Of a stretch of 64,000 bases of DNA, positions 21,897 to 33,929 are shown piece by piece; position 1 is the stretch's first letter, and the number at the start of each line of letters is the position of its first letter. A program made the position numbers and the translations under genes. Source of the DNA: Cladosporium sp. IMV 00045. Its lineage: Eukaryota; Ascomycota; Dothideomycetes; Cladosporiales; Cladosporiaceae. The stretch is taken from assembly GCA_001931905.2 (NCBI GenBank), contig MSJI02000892.1:1-64000 (forward strand), written 5' to 3'. Under the pieces are notes generated by a model. It did no database searches and was not told where the DNA came from. It was given only the letters and a program-made list of their open reading frames with translations.

Positions 21897-24800
21897 TTAA
21901 GCAAAGTCCGCCGAGTACGAGAAGCCTCTGAACTCCTCTTGCATGGCTTGTGAGAGAACTATGAATGCATGTCAGTGAACAACTGTACAAAGAAGTCGTG
22001 ATGAGAGGAAGAGGATGACACTTACCCGACTGCACAGGCGTCAAGACAGGTGTGACGCTCGTGAATTCGCTGTCGAAATTGCTCGTGTCGGCGCGGTTTT
22101 TGATTGTTGGCATGAACGGCGCAGGAACTCTCTTGTGATAGACGTCGTCCCAGTCGACGCCTCTGAAGAAAGCATGGCTCATGATCTCCTGGGCGTCGGT
22201 AGGGCCGCTACCGAGACGCAGCTCGGGCTCGCGGGTAAGGAGTTTCTGGAGGATGGAGACGCTGTCGCGGGGCATGTGGATAGGGTAGAGGGGCTCGTCG
22301 GCTAAGATGGCGTCGTAGATTTCGTCCTCATCCTCACCGCGGAAGGGTGATTGTTGAAGCAACATCTGGTAGATCAGGACACCGAATGCCCACCAGTCAA
22401 CAGCGCGGCCGTACTTCTTGTCGAGCAGAATTTCAGGCGCCATGAATTCAGGCGTACCACAGAATGTGCCAGTGGTGCTTCCGTACCACATGTCTTCCTT
22501 GCAGAGACCGTAGTCGGCAATCTTGATGTGACCATCCAGGGTGAGGAGAATGTTGTCGAGCTTCAGATCGCGGTAGATGACACCATTCTCGTGGAAGTAC
22601 TTGAGGGCCAAGCAAACCTCAGCAGCGTAGAATTGCGCTCGCTTGGTGCCGAACTGTCCGCGCTGAATGTGAAGCATGAGATCACCGCCCGAGATGTACT
22701 CCATGACGAAGTAGACACGGGTTTCGGTCTGGAAACAAGCGTGCAGGTTTGTCAAGAAGGGGTGCTTCTCCTTGTTGGCGATAAGGAACACGCGCTTCTC
22801 GGACCGGGTTGACTCGACTTCGTCGTTCTCAATGATGAACTCCTTCTTCAGGACCTTGATAGCGTAAAGTGATTTGGCAGTTTTTGTCTCTGCCAACATG
22901 ACCTTACCAAAGTTACCTTTACCAAGCACAGCCAGAAAATTGAAATGATCCAAGCCAATTCGTTTGCCAGTGCCTTGGGTGTTGGCTGGCGGAGCAGGTT
23001 TGCGCTGCTCGACAATGGGCATCGTGACTGAAGGTGGAGCCTGCTGTGCTTGGGGTTGTTGCTGCACTGGAGGCTGGTGTTGAGGAACTTGCACTTGCGG
23101 TGGCGGTGGTACTTGTTGCTGGTAAGGGGACTTGGCGGGCGGAGGTGGTTGCTGTATTTGAGGCGGCTGCTGCTGTTGGTATTGCCCATATCCACTGACG
23201 GCAGCATACGCTGAAGGATCGTAAGCCGGCTGTTGAGGTTGGGGCGTGGCCATCTGCTTGCTTTCCTTGTAACCATCTGCATATGGTCCTGATGGTCGAG
23301 ATTGGTGACCCTGCGAGTAGTCACCAGGAGACATCCGACCGTAGCTGTTGCGAGGATCTTGGCGCTGATCGTGAGCGGCCGACACCCTCTTCCCAGACAA
23401 CGCTGCAGAAGCGGCGGCCGCAGCAGCTGCGGACTGACCAGATTGCACCCTTTGGGGGGGAGGTCTGGCATGCTGTTGCATCTCGGGAGAAGACGGCACG
23501 CTGCCAGCAGACATTGAAGCCTTGGCGGCATCCAAAGATGTTCCGCTCGTCGGACCGTAGGAGCTTGTTCTCGGAGGTTGGTCGTACTGATCCGAGTTGC
23601 GGTCTTTGCCACTGCCGTATGAGAAGGGTCTTTCGTGGGAGCGCTCTTCGGCTTGGAGCTTCTCTTGATGACCAGGCGCTGGGGCATAGCTTGGGCTTTG
23701 TTGAGGTGGAGTGGGCCTGGAGCTCGTGGTCGATTGAGGGCGAAGTCTGGCGCTGTTGTTCATCATCCTGCCCTTCATGCCCTTGAGCTCAGCCAGGATT
23801 TGATTTGCGCTTTCCATGCTCATGCCACAGAAATCAGGGACCAAGTGAACGCAGCCAGAGTGACAAGTAAGCTTGCACTCTGTGCATCGTCGGGCCTTGC
23901 TCCTACCCAAAGGGAGCATGTAACCACAGTGGCAACACCAGTTGGCACCCATGTTGTTGAAAGCATCGAAGCGGTGAGGAATGCGGTGGTTGATCTTCTC
24001 CTCGTCGGGATCGGTCTCGGCGTTCGATTTGCTGATACACTTGGTGACGACCTTGGAAAAGCAGTTCTTGTGGCAAGTGTACTTGCAGTCCGCGCACTGC
24101 ATGCCGGCTGTGTATTTCAGGAAGTCGCCACAGTATGCGCAGCGCATGATGTTGTAGAAGGTTTGCACGGAGAACTTGTGGCCGTATTGCTCGACGACGT
24201 CCTCCTTCTTCTGACGAACGGCGCCTTTACGTCCAAGACCAACGTCGAATTTGCTCTTCGCGTGAGCTTGCCTCGTGAAGCTGATGGTTAGCTGAATGCG
24301 ACCGACTGGCTCCAATGTAAACCAGGCATCAACGAAAACAGGGCCTGTCTGCGCTCCCATGCCAGCACCAGCAGGACCTCCAGCACCTCCTGCTGTTTCG
24401 GGCCTGCCGGGCTGTCCACCTTGCGAGCCAGGAGGCGACTGGTATTGTACGTCGGGTTTAGGACCACCATCCATCTTGTCGGCAGTTGTCCAGCCAGCCT
24501 GTTGAAATTCGGTCTCCACCCTCTTCCTTCTCAACTCGTCGACCAAGTCCTGAAGTCTAATCCAGAGCAATCCTATAGGCACTGCGTTGTCGCCTGAGCG
24601 ATCGTACACGGTGAACTCGATCTCGTTGGCCTTGTCCACATCAAAATCATGAACCTCGTCTGGCCACCTGTCATTGCGAGTAGCCTTAGTCCTGCCCTTG
24701 AAGATATCTTCGACTTTCATGATGACAAATGTTTCGGGTCCACGTTGGAATCTTCCCGTCGAGGCATGGTCGACGTCGGCAACGGCATTGATTCGTACTG

Positions 24801-25648
24801 AGATTTGGCCGCTGATCGATTTTCGCTGTGTCGGCATGTCGGTGCTGTCATCGTCGGGCGAATCGGGCTCATCCACCACGTGTAGGTCTTCGTATCTTCG
24901 TAGCGCCAATTTGAGCAGCTGGATTTTCTGGTTGCTTTCCACTCGCTTGCCCTCGGCATCTGCTCTGCTCTTGCGGTCTCCTGCCATTTGGTAAAGCTTG
25001 ACCATCTTCTCGATACCATCCTTGTATTGTTTCTCTACGCTGAGCTTGAACTCGAGCTGTGACAACATAAGCTGAATTCGAGGACCGAGGTGCTGAGTGT
25101 CGGCCTTGATTAGATCTAGAAAGTACTAGTTAGCACACCGCAATCTCGAGGTCGTTCGATCGGCTTCTCGTACCAAGCTTGCTGTAATTGGGACGCGCTT
25201 TAGGCGTCCGCTCTTCGGGCCCGGGCGGCGCGTAGGGAGCTCTGGGCGGCATCATTCCATTGCCAGCACCCATGCTGTAACCTCCAGGACCCGGCGCGCC
25301 GTAGTCTCCCTGCTGTGCACCGTAGCCTGTCTGGTTATTGCCGCCTCTCCCACTCTGTCCGTTGTGCGGCATGCCGTGCTGTGGTGGCGTCGGGCCGCCG
25401 CCATTGCCTCCTCCGGATATGTTCAGGTTGCCCATGGCACCGCCCATCTTGCGGGTTTGGATGTCGCGTAGGGTCTGCTCGAAGTAGTTGATGTTGCGGG
25501 TGGCTTCGCGGATCTGCGAGTCGACTCGAGAGCTGACGGCGGGGTTGTTGGTGGCCTGAGACATCTGGCGGGCAGCGTTGATGATGGCATTTTCGCGATC
25601 TATCTTGCGGATGAGCTCCTGCACGGCTGCATCGTCGTTGTGGCTCAT
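21897..25648 (-). CDS. PKC1: Protein kinase C (fungal Pkc1, cell-wall integrity pathway)
   Basis: Ser/Thr kinase acting below Rho1 at the plasma membrane, feeding the cell-wall integrity MAPK cascade. Three exons: 25648-25174, 25115-22026 and 21946-21897, 1205 codons (1204 aa). Domain order: HR1 (about 5-70), Gly/Gln linker, HR1 (160-235), C2-like (260-385), two C1 zinc fingers (about 471-518 and 539-588), a long Gln/Pro/Ala linker, kinase (about 885-1140) and AGC tail. Key residues are GKGNFG, K912 (YAIK), D1008 (YRDLKLDN) and a DYG in place of DFG, as usual in fungal Pkc1. The activation-loop Thr is about 1042. The last exon restores the conserved end [12 protein letters not shown]. The start MSHNDD is preferred over upstream in-frame Met because HR1 begins directly after it. 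Confidence 0.95.
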
Positions 25649-27721
25649 GGTTGCGGCGGTGGTGTCGGCGCCCGCGGCGGGGCGGGAGGAGGAGGTGGGT
25701 GGACGAGGAAGCGGGGTGGTGGTGGTGTCGTGGCAGCGGTGACGGCAGTTTCTGTGAAGGAGACTGCTGACGTTGTGTTGTTTGTTGGCGTGGGTGTTGT
25801 TGGTGTCAGGCCGCCTAGTGCGGAGCGGGCGGGCGTATTGATGGGACCCGCAATTCTGGTGGGCGGACGAGTGTGGTGGAAGGGCAGTGCAGGGAGCAGC
25901 AGCGCGGTGCTGTGCAGTCAGAGAGCGCTGCGAGTAAGGCAGGCAAGGCAAGGTAGGGAGTGGAAATGGGATGGAACTAAGATCGGAGTGCTGAGGCAGC
26001 CAAAATGCCGGCAGGAGTGCGGTGTGTGTATGTGTGCGTGTGTGTGCACGTGGGTGAGGGAGGAGGGGAGGGTGAAGTGATGTCTCTCTTGTTGTTGTTT
26101 GGTGGGTGGTGGGCGTTGGTGGCAGAAGTGGTGGCGGCCCGGCAGTGGTCGTCGCAGGGCAGCAATGCTAGTATTGACTAGGCGAGGTACATGTAGCCTC
26201 TGACAGTGATGATAGTGGCTACAAGTCAGAAGCAGTAGCAGTATTGGGACATATATCAATATCTCCTGCTGCCGCCTTTTCCAGAGCCTGAAGAGCGATA
26301 TCGTGCGAGTTCGTGTTGAGACACGGGCTCATCGCTGCCTGTCTCTCTTTCTCTCTGTCTCCACTCCACCAAGCAAGCAAGCCAGCCAGCCGTTACGCCC
26401 CGCCTTGGTGGGATTGATGAGAATGGAAGGAAGGGTAAGGAAACAAACAATTCACCAATCCGCTTGATGCTCTCAGACGATCGGAAATAACCAAGGAAAA
26501 TAATAGTATCAAATCTTTAGAACAGCATACTCATCATCACCTCTTCACATAAAAACACACAAGGCAGCCACAACGCAAATCGGTAGCACGGCCGAAAGGG
26601 AGAAGGATTTGACTTTGTTTTGTGTTGCTTGCGTGGCGGAGTGTTCGGGAAGCCACTTCAGATCTTAACCAGCCACAAAGGCAGTTATCCGATGATGACC
26701 AGGATTTCGAATGCGATATCCCTGTAGCAAAGGCCGACGAAAGTGATGGTGGTGACACGTCTGGAAAGGCATCTCTGACATGTGAGCAAGTGGTCCACTA
26801 ACATCTTGTCAGCTACTTCAATCGTTTCTCTCACACCAAAAATCGAATCCAAATACTACTGCGAGCAAACCGTCTAGACACATGGCTACTCGGGTACATG
26901 TACTTGTTCCTGGTACCTTTCGTGTCATCATCTCAGCTACGTGGCTTACCTTGAAACTCAAAGTCACCTCACTTTCGCGGGAATAGACGGCGGGGATCCT
27001 TCATCTTCGCGCATCGAGTTTGTTTTTATGCTGCCTTTTCCCTTCCGAGCCCTCCGCTCCCTCCTACACGGCTGAGAGGCTGACGATCAACAACCACAGC
27101 CGCTTGAAACGCGTACCTGGCTCCAACCTATATGTCAAACCTGTCTGACCAACAACCTAAGCCGTCTGCCGTGAAACTTGCATCTTCACAAGAAAACCGT
27201 TACACTCCATCGCCAAGTTTCCGTCGACATCAATTGAATCTCGTAGCCTGAGGTCCGACGTCAACATACGTACATGCCATGCAGATCGCAATATTTCCTC
27301 TTCATATACCGACTTTCCGCTATACAGACAGGCGAAGTCTCCAGTAATTCCCAGGGTAAAGAAAGATGGCCACGTGCAACGATATCTGTCACAAAACGCA
27401 ATAACACCCCACCTTGCATTGCTCCAACACGGGTGTATCCTGTTCGTTTCATTGAGATTGTACGTGTAACAATACATGTCAATTGCCGATGGTGCAAGCA
27501 GACATTCGCAACATCGCTCAAGCTCTGCAAGACTTGATCGCACTTGCTTCGCGGACTCCAGATCACGCAATTGGCAAGAATCACAAGAATGGCAAACATC
27601 TGGAAACACTCTGGCAAATGCTCAAATATTCATCTATGTGAAAGGTATCTATCTTCACGCATCAGCTCTTGCTCATCATCCTCCGACATTTCATACGAAT
27701 ACACCCCATCCAAGTCGCTCC
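25649..27721. other. Long intergenic region (PKC1 5' flank)
   Basis: Contains a GT-rich microsatellite (about 26020-26050) and pyrimidine tracts on the PKC1 strand that suit a long 5' leader. Short overlapping frames near 27157-28000 do not look like protein. No RNA gene recognised. Confidence 0.5.
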
Positions 27722-28944
27722 TCAACACCAGCCATACTTCTCATTACAAACCCACTGCAAACCTTTCCCGTCTCCTTCACCATACCACCGCAGACTGCAA
27801 ATGCTGGACTTCTCCCGCTCATGCACCTTAACGCCCTCATCAATCTTCGAGCAGCAGCAAGAGCAAGCGAAGTCGGGTTCCAGAATTCCACAGCCTGCAT
27901 GTCCCATTCCGCCGCTTGCTTCTGCGCAGCGGCAAATAGGCTGCAACTGCTGGCACGGCAGGCGAGGACTGCACTTCAAAAACACCAGACTCCGTCGCGG
28001 GACTGAAGTTCTGGCCTTCACTCGTCAAGCCCTCCTCCACGACCAGTCGAAGGATGTGCAGCGTATCGACATCCTCTTCGTTGGGATTCGTCCAAACACG
28101 GGTCCAGATGCACCAGGCTCGCTCGCCAGGCACGGAGCCAACGATTGCGCCCTTGATTTCAGGATGGCGATTAAAGGCTTCTCTCGCTATGAACTCTTCC
28201 CGCGCGTGGTGCCAGGCCATAGTTGCGGTGTCTGGGACAAGAGCGACTGAAGGAGCTTTGGTTTTGGAGAGGTCGCTTCTAAGAGACTCTGCATCGGACT
28301 TGCACAAAGAGTCCAGGTCGGAGGTCTTCAAAAGCTGCACAGAGGGAGATCGCGAGGTGAAGGGGCATTTGCGCTGAGAGAAATGTGCGATGAAGGGAAC
28401 GGCTGCCATCCTCGCGCGGCGTAAAAGTCCTGCACGGCGATAAGCAAGACAAAGAAAAGAAAAACGTAATGAAGAAAAGCCTCACCTTCCCAATATCCGA
28501 ATACAAGATGCTGAACAAGTTCGACTGCCCCTGAGCCTGCCAGCCCTTGAGCCTCTCTCCCAACTCAGCCATCATCCTACCCGCATACCCTTTTCCCCTG
28601 TACTCAGGCGGACAAAAGACACTAGCAACGCCGTGCGCCACGACATCCTCAACCTTACCATCAGAGGCGACAAGCGCTCGCTTCAAAATCGACTCGCAGC
28701 CGCACAAGACTTTCCTGTCTTTCTCGCTAGTGCCGTTGGGCTGGTGCACCAAGACCCAAGACGTGAGCCCGCCGTCTCTGGTCAAAGCTTGCTGCAGCAG
28801 GTGTTCTTCGCGGCGGAAGTAGGCAGGGACAGACAGGGTGCCGCGCCATTCTTCGCTGTTGACATGCAGCTGGGCGAGTTGCTCTTCGGCTGTGGCTAAG
28901 ACCAGATGGAGCTCCGGAGAGTCGCGGTGTGGTAGAGATGGCAT
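27722..28944 (-). pseudogene. LYC1: LYC1-like lysine N-acetyltransferase (GNAT) with three frameshifts
   Basis: LYC1 acetylates lysine in fungal lysine catabolism. Exon 1 (28944-28486) is intact and holds the GNAT acetyl-CoA motif EYRGKGYAGRMM. A 56-base intron leads to exon 2 at 28429 (DFYAARGWQPFPSSHISL). Within exon 2 the family-like sequence jumps frame three times, each consistent with one missing base: near 28330-28333 (four A on the plus strand where five would restore frame), near 27937, and near 27842. The true family ending (SLRWYGEG through NEKYGWC) is reached only in the last frame. No GT-AG introns explain the jumps. Either the gene is dead or the local assembly lost bases. Confidence 0.75.
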
Positions 28945-30185
28945 GGCTGTGGAAAGTGAATTCTGAGGGGCACGTGTGGTGCACGTGTGGGATGGCGTTT
29001 GTTGGTGATGATGGTACCAATGGAGAAGTGTATTGGCTCAAATTTTTTTCGTTGCTTGCCCTTATTTACATCGGAGCAGAGCGAGGTGACATTGCCATAA
29101 ATCGAGATTATAGAAAAGCAAATATCTTTGAGCCAACCACAATAGCACTTCGCTCCACTCACGCCCTACAAGCGCTCTCGCCTTCCACCGATTGGGGCGC
29201 CCCGCAAAGCCAGCGCCAGCCCAACACCCTTCCACCTTGCATTTCGGCCCTCCCGCCTGCCCTTAGCCTTAATGCCGACCAACACCATCCTACGTGAACT
29301 CAAAACCTGACCTCTCACTTGATGCCGAGCTGTTCACACCTCACTCTTCCACCAAAGATACCTGTAATCCTTTGGCAGCTCACACGCACTGAGCCACAAC
29401 CGCCGCCGCAGCTGGTTGGGCGTCTGCATGTCCACGGCGCTCCAAGCCTTGACTGCGTACTGCGAGCCTTCACCTCACCTCACCTCCATCATGGCCTCCA
29501 CGTTCCAGACTGACGCCTCGATTCACTGAAGACCACCCAGAATTCACATGACACAGACAATCTCATTGCTGACCTCCTGCGGCCCTCTCCCGCCAAGTAA
29601 CAATAACTGAAAGTCAAGAGCAGAAAGCTCGTCCACGTCCCGCCATCCACTGCGCATTCAACATCGGCAGGCCCGACACGCTCAGCAACGCTTCACCAGG
29701 CTACCGCGACAAGCTCAAAAGTCTGTGGCTGCACACTGCATCATCCTCCCCTTTTGCCTCTCCCTCTACCTCGCCCTCGCGACCACTACACGTACCACCC
29801 TGCAACCTGCCAACGGCGCCGACCACGTCACATTCTCTTATTCGCACCGCCGACATTCGTTAACCTTCAGATATTCCCGTGGCCGTCGCCCATCCGCGTG
29901 GTTCCCGGTACCACATGCCACGTGCAAAGATAATCCTTCGTTGAAGGCCATTACATAGCCAACCCGCCTCAACCTTGGCTCGGAGCTCGTGACAGCCTTC
30001 TTCACTTTCGGGTGAGGTGAATCAACTGATTGCTCGTTACAAAAAGCTACGCTTGACGCCCGCACTTGCCCTCTCCTGAAGCAATCCCACTTCCTCGCCA
30101 CAACACTACTTCACTGGTCTTCCACCTTTCTCCGAGCTCGTCTTCTTGCTAAGACTCGCGTCCAAGACCCTCGAACTACTCGACC
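28945..30185. other. Divergent intergenic region between LYC1-like gene and RBR ligase gene
   Basis: Pyrimidine-rich toward 30185, consistent with an RBR-gene leader. No convincing coding frame and no RNA gene seen. Confidence 0.5.
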
Positions 30186-32873
30186 ATGGCTACCGCAGCC
30201 AGACCGCTGCCTGAGATCATCGATCTTGTCAGCGAGTCCGACAATGAACCACCAGCGACGCCAATTGCCGCTGCTCGAATGACAAATCGCGCCGCAACGC
30301 CAGAGCAAATACCTTCTGACGCTTCTTCACAACCTGACGATGACGGCTTTGAGCTTTTTCGCGATCAGTTCTACGATGGCTTCTACGATGAAGGTCGCGT
30401 CCCTGGCCAATTTGACAATCCAGCAATTCCCCCTGACGGCATTCTACCTGATGTGCCTCTCGTTATTGACGATTTCGGCTACCTCAATGAAGACCCAGAC
30501 GTCCAAATTGGCGCTGTCGACAACGAAAAGCGCGACGATGCAGAGGCTGCTAATCATGCCGCGGGTGGCGCGCAAGCTTTGGGTGATGGCGGAGAGCTAC
30601 TGACCGAAGACGGCTGTCTGGCACGTGTCTACGAATTGTTCCCTGATGTGTGCCCTGATCACGTCACCTCACTCTACACCGAGGCCAAGAACAGTGACTC
30701 GGACCTGCCCATGGCTGTCTATCTAGATAGGATCATCGAGAAGATGCTGTCTGCTCCATCTTACCCGAAGAGACGCAAGGAATCTCAACAACTCAAACGC
30801 AAGCGCGAGGAAAGCGTCGACGAAGATCACATGCTATGGGAGAGGGATGATCAGGACGAAGGTCCTCGGCATCTCACTGCAACGATCTCGGCCATGCTGA
30901 AAGCCGAGTTCCCAACTTTCACCGTTGCTTCTATCGGCCAAGCCGTGAGAGAAGAGAAACGTCTCTACAAAGCGTATATTCATCTTGCAACCATCATGGA
31001 TACTGACGGCCCGCCTCGCCACCGTGGCCGACCTTCCATGATGCTCAGAAGCGCGGATGTCATCGCCGACCAGTCTGGTTGGCCGCCTCTGGTCGAAGAG
31101 CTGGCCGCTGCGCGCAGACGAGCACAGGCATACCGAAAGCAGCGCGCTGAGGAGGCGAAGAAGAAGCAACTCGAGGATGACAACTTGCAGCGCTCAATTG
31201 CTGCTGGCTGCACAGCCGAATGCCAGGCATGTTTCGACGATCTTCCTATGAACCGACAAATCCACTGTCATGGAGAAACCCCTCACTTCACTTGCTGGTC
31301 CTGTATGGAGGCTTACATCAAATCCGAGATTGGAGAGTCTCGCTGCCGTGTCTTGTGTACAGCCGGATGCGGTGCAGGGTTTGACCCTGCCCAACTCAAT
31401 CAACTCGCGGACAAGAAGCTTCTCGCGAAGCTGGCAGACCTTCAGCAAGAGAAAGATATTCGCGATGCTGCTCTCGAGAACCTCGAGGAGTGTCCTTTCT
31501 GCGACTACAAAGCTATTGCGCCGCCGATCGAAGAAGACTTCGAATTTCGATGCGCCAACCCCGAGTGCGAGAAGGTCAGCTGTCGACGCTGCAAAGCCAG
31601 CACCCATGTACCTATCTCATGCGAGCAACACGCAAAGGACAACAAGATCAACAGCCGCCACAAGATCGAAGAAGCCATGACAGCCGCACTGGTCAGGTCT
31701 TGCAATCGCTGCAAGAAGCAATTCATCAAGGAATACGGCTGCAACAAGATGACGTGCCCAAGCTGTCAGAACGTGCAATGCTACGTCTGCTCTGAGACAC
31801 TCAAAGGATACGAGCATTTCGATCAGCCTCCAGGCGTGCGAGCGCGCGGTGGAGGGGCAAAGTGCCCCCTGTACGATAATCTCGAGCAGAGGCATGAGCG
31901 CGAGGTCAAGGAAGCCGAAGACGCTACCAGAGCGGAGATTGTTGCCAACAATCCCGATGTGCGACCAGAGGATCTCGAGATTAAGATGTCCGACGCGGTT
32001 AACAAGGCGACCGAACAAAGGATTCGCCAAGCTGGACCGGAAGGCTTGGGAGGCGGGCCTATGGGCTGGGCGAACGCGGCGTTGGGCATGGGTATGGGCA
32101 TGGGCTTTTGGGACGATGGCGACGAGGATGATCCAGCCAACGATCAGGACGTCGGGCCTGGTCACGAACGCAGAAGGAGAATCAGGGAGCAATTACACCG
32201 CTTGCGCGAGCAACGTCTCCAACTGAACGCCGGATTGGCCGCCGACCTTCCCGCTCGTCGTAGGAGGCGAGAGGCGCAGATGGAGGCGGCAATTAGAGCG
32301 AGGAGGATTGTTCCCCCGCCCCCTCCGATAGGGCCAGATGCAGGTGGTGCGCAGCATCTCCCGGGTCCACTGAGAGGTCAGCACATTTTCGGTTTTGACG
32401 AATTCTTCAACCCGCCATTCGCAAACCACGTCCCGAACGCCAACGCCGCCGCAGGTGCACAGCAGCAGCACTTCAACCCGGTCGTCTTGCCAGGCGGCGG
32501 CATCCATCATCCTCAGCAGCTAGCTGGAGCTCCTTTGCAGCATCCTCACAACCAGCCACAGCCAGCTGGCCCCGGCGCACCGCACGCAGGCTACTTTATG
32601 CCCCAGCCCATGATGAATCAACCTCTCTACCGGTTTGGCGGGGTACCGAACAACCAATTCCAAGCACACCCACAGCCAGAGGCACCTAACGAGAACCGCC
32701 GCATTCTGGAGGGCGTCCAAGCCAATTTGCGCGAGTTGAACAGAATGCGTAGGAATCACGATGTGAGACAGCGCATAGCGAACGCCGAGGCTCGGTATGC
32801 GGCGCGACATGGGGGCGAGCTGGATGAATTCGATGTTGTTGCTCAGGGCGGTCCTCCAGGTGGATACCCGTAG
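30186..32873 (+). CDS. RBR-type E3 ubiquitin ligase, RNF216/TRIAD3-like
   Basis: A RING-between-RING ligase, which passes ubiquitin through a cysteine thioester. Single exon, 895 aa. RING1 starts at C346 (CQACFDDLP), the IBR spans about 436-479 (CPFCDYK to ISCEQH) and RING2 about 506-535 (CNRCKKQF to CYVC). The likely catalytic Cys is C519 in EYGCNKMTCP. The spacing matches the RNF216 group rather than parkin or HOIP. The extreme N-terminus has IIDLVSESDNE (residues 11-21), a SUMO-interacting-motif look-alike. Residues 144-165 and about 233-268 resemble CUE-type helices (ELFPD, EFPTF). The tail (about 600-895) is low-complexity Pro/Gln/Asn/His. The substrate is unknown. Confidence 0.88.
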   Translation: MATAARPLPEIIDLVSESDNEPPATPIAAARMTNRAATPEQIPSDASSQPDDDGFELFRDQFYDGFYDEGRVPGQFDNPAIPPDGILPDVPLVIDDFGYLNEDPDVQIGAVDNEKRDDAEAANHAAGGAQALGDGGELLTEDGCLARVYELFPDVCPDHVTSLYTEAKNSDSDLPMAVYLDRIIEKMLSAPSYPKRRKESQQLKRKREESVDEDHMLWERDDQDEGPRHLTATISAMLKAEFPTFTVASIGQAVREEKRLYKAYIHLATIMDTDGPPRHRGRPSMMLRSADVIADQSGWPPLVEELAAARRRAQAYRKQRAEEAKKKQLEDDNLQRSIAAGCTAECQACFDDLPMNRQIHCHGETPHFTCWSCMEAYIKSEIGESRCRVLCTAGCGAGFDPAQLNQLADKKLLAKLADLQQEKDIRDAALENLEECPFCDYKAIAPPIEEDFEFRCANPECEKVSCRRCKASTHVPISCEQHAKDNKINSRHKIEEAMTAALVRSCNRCKKQFIKEYGCNKMTCPSCQNVQCYVCSETLKGYEHFDQPPGVRARGGGAKCPLYDNLEQRHEREVKEAEDATRAEIVANNPDVRPEDLEIKMSDAVNKATEQRIRQAGPEGLGGGPMGWANAALGMGMGMGFWDDGDEDDPANDQDVGPGHERRRRIREQLHRLREQRLQLNAGLAADLPARRRRREAQMEAAIRARRIVPPPPPIGPDAGGAQHLPGPLRGQHIFGFDEFFNPPFANHVPNANAAAGAQQQHFNPVVLPGGGIHHPQQLAGAPLQHPHNQPQPAGPGAPHAGYFMPQPMMNQPLYRFGGVPNNQFQAHPQPEAPNENRRILEGVQANLRELNRMRRNHDVRQRIANAEARYAARHGGELDEFDVVAQGGPPGGYP

Positions 32874-33104
32874 ATGAGGTGATGTACTGGCATTGAGTGA
32901 AGCGATGCATTGGGTGGATGACTGCTTATGATGTGACGATTTCAGGGAGAACATGATGGCATGCAAGCAAGCGACTGCTTGGCTTTCAGCGAGGAGTCTC
33001 GGTTATGGTGGAATGATTTCTGTCTTTGGCGTGATGATTTTTCTGTTTAATCTTGCTGCTTTTGCTGATGTTCTGATGAGCGTATGTCGTCGTCGGCAAC
33101 AGAC

Positions 33105-33535
33105 CAATGGGAGAGAGTATTTCATAGTGTACCTCGGAGAGTCAATGATCCAAAAAAAAAAGGCTTCTCAATGGTAGAGACTATTTCATAGTGTATTAAG
33201 TTCGATGATACTTACACCATATCTCGGAGAGTTAATAATTCAAAAACAGGCGTCTCAATGGTAGGGACTATCTTATAGTGTATTAAGCTCGATAATATTT
33301 GCATCGATGGCTCTGAGACACGCTGTTCGAAGAGCAGCTATCTCACCGGGACAGGTCAAGTCACAGTATACCAGGGTTGATGAGACTTGCACCAGGCATC
33401 TTAGAGAACGCTTTTTGAGAAGCAGATATCTCACCGGCAGTGGTCGAGTCAAAGTATACTAAGGCTGATGGTATTTGCACCGATGAGTTAGTGAAAAAAC
33501 GTTGTTGGCGAAGCAGCTCTCTCAGCGGCATGGCA
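33105..33535. repeat. Degenerate tandem repeat, period about 87-91 bases
   Basis: A tctca core recurs at 33166, 33253, 33341, 33429 and 33520. It is followed in the first two units by atggtag-gactat and tatagtgtattaag, and in later units by ccgg and agtatac. Four to five units lie between the RBR gene and SVF1. The copies differ at many positions, so this is an old array. No frame is kept and no spacer/repeat split is seen, so it is neither coding nor a CRISPR array. Confidence 0.75.
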
Positions 33536-33929
33536 TGATGGAACAAAGAAAGGTCGTTTAATAATGGAGACTAGAGGTTTGTGCTTCTTTATCAATACAT
33601 CATTTCGATCCAGCCAGAGGTATTTATTTTATTTTTTGCAATACCTTGCATCCCACACCAAGATGTCGAAGAGATGCCTAGGCCAATGCTTGAACAGCAT
33701 GCACCATTTGAGTGGGACAATCGCCATTTAGCGCCTGGAGACGGAGGAGGAGGGCGAAGTGTCCAAGTCTGCGTCACCGCCCATTCAAAAGTGCCCTGCC
33801 CCTTCCTGAAAGGGAAGTCCGGCTGGGGATGGATTTCGCGGGACATCATCAGTCTGTGAGATAGTCGTGATATTGTTATTCTCTCCCTTCTACACCAACC
33901 ACAATCACTCTCTCTAAAATCTTGCAATC

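Noticed and set aside
22848..24291. Frames of 150-280 aa overlapping PKC1 on both strands
   Set aside because: They lie inside the intact kinase exon and have no family features.
27830..28340. Extra introns explaining the LYC1 frame jumps
   Set aside because: No GT-AG pair of plausible size lies at the three points, and family-like sequence is continuous across each jump apart from one missing base.
33105..33535. CRISPR array
   Set aside because: Fungal nuclear DNA, degenerate units of 87-91 bases, and no alternation of identical repeats and unique spacers.
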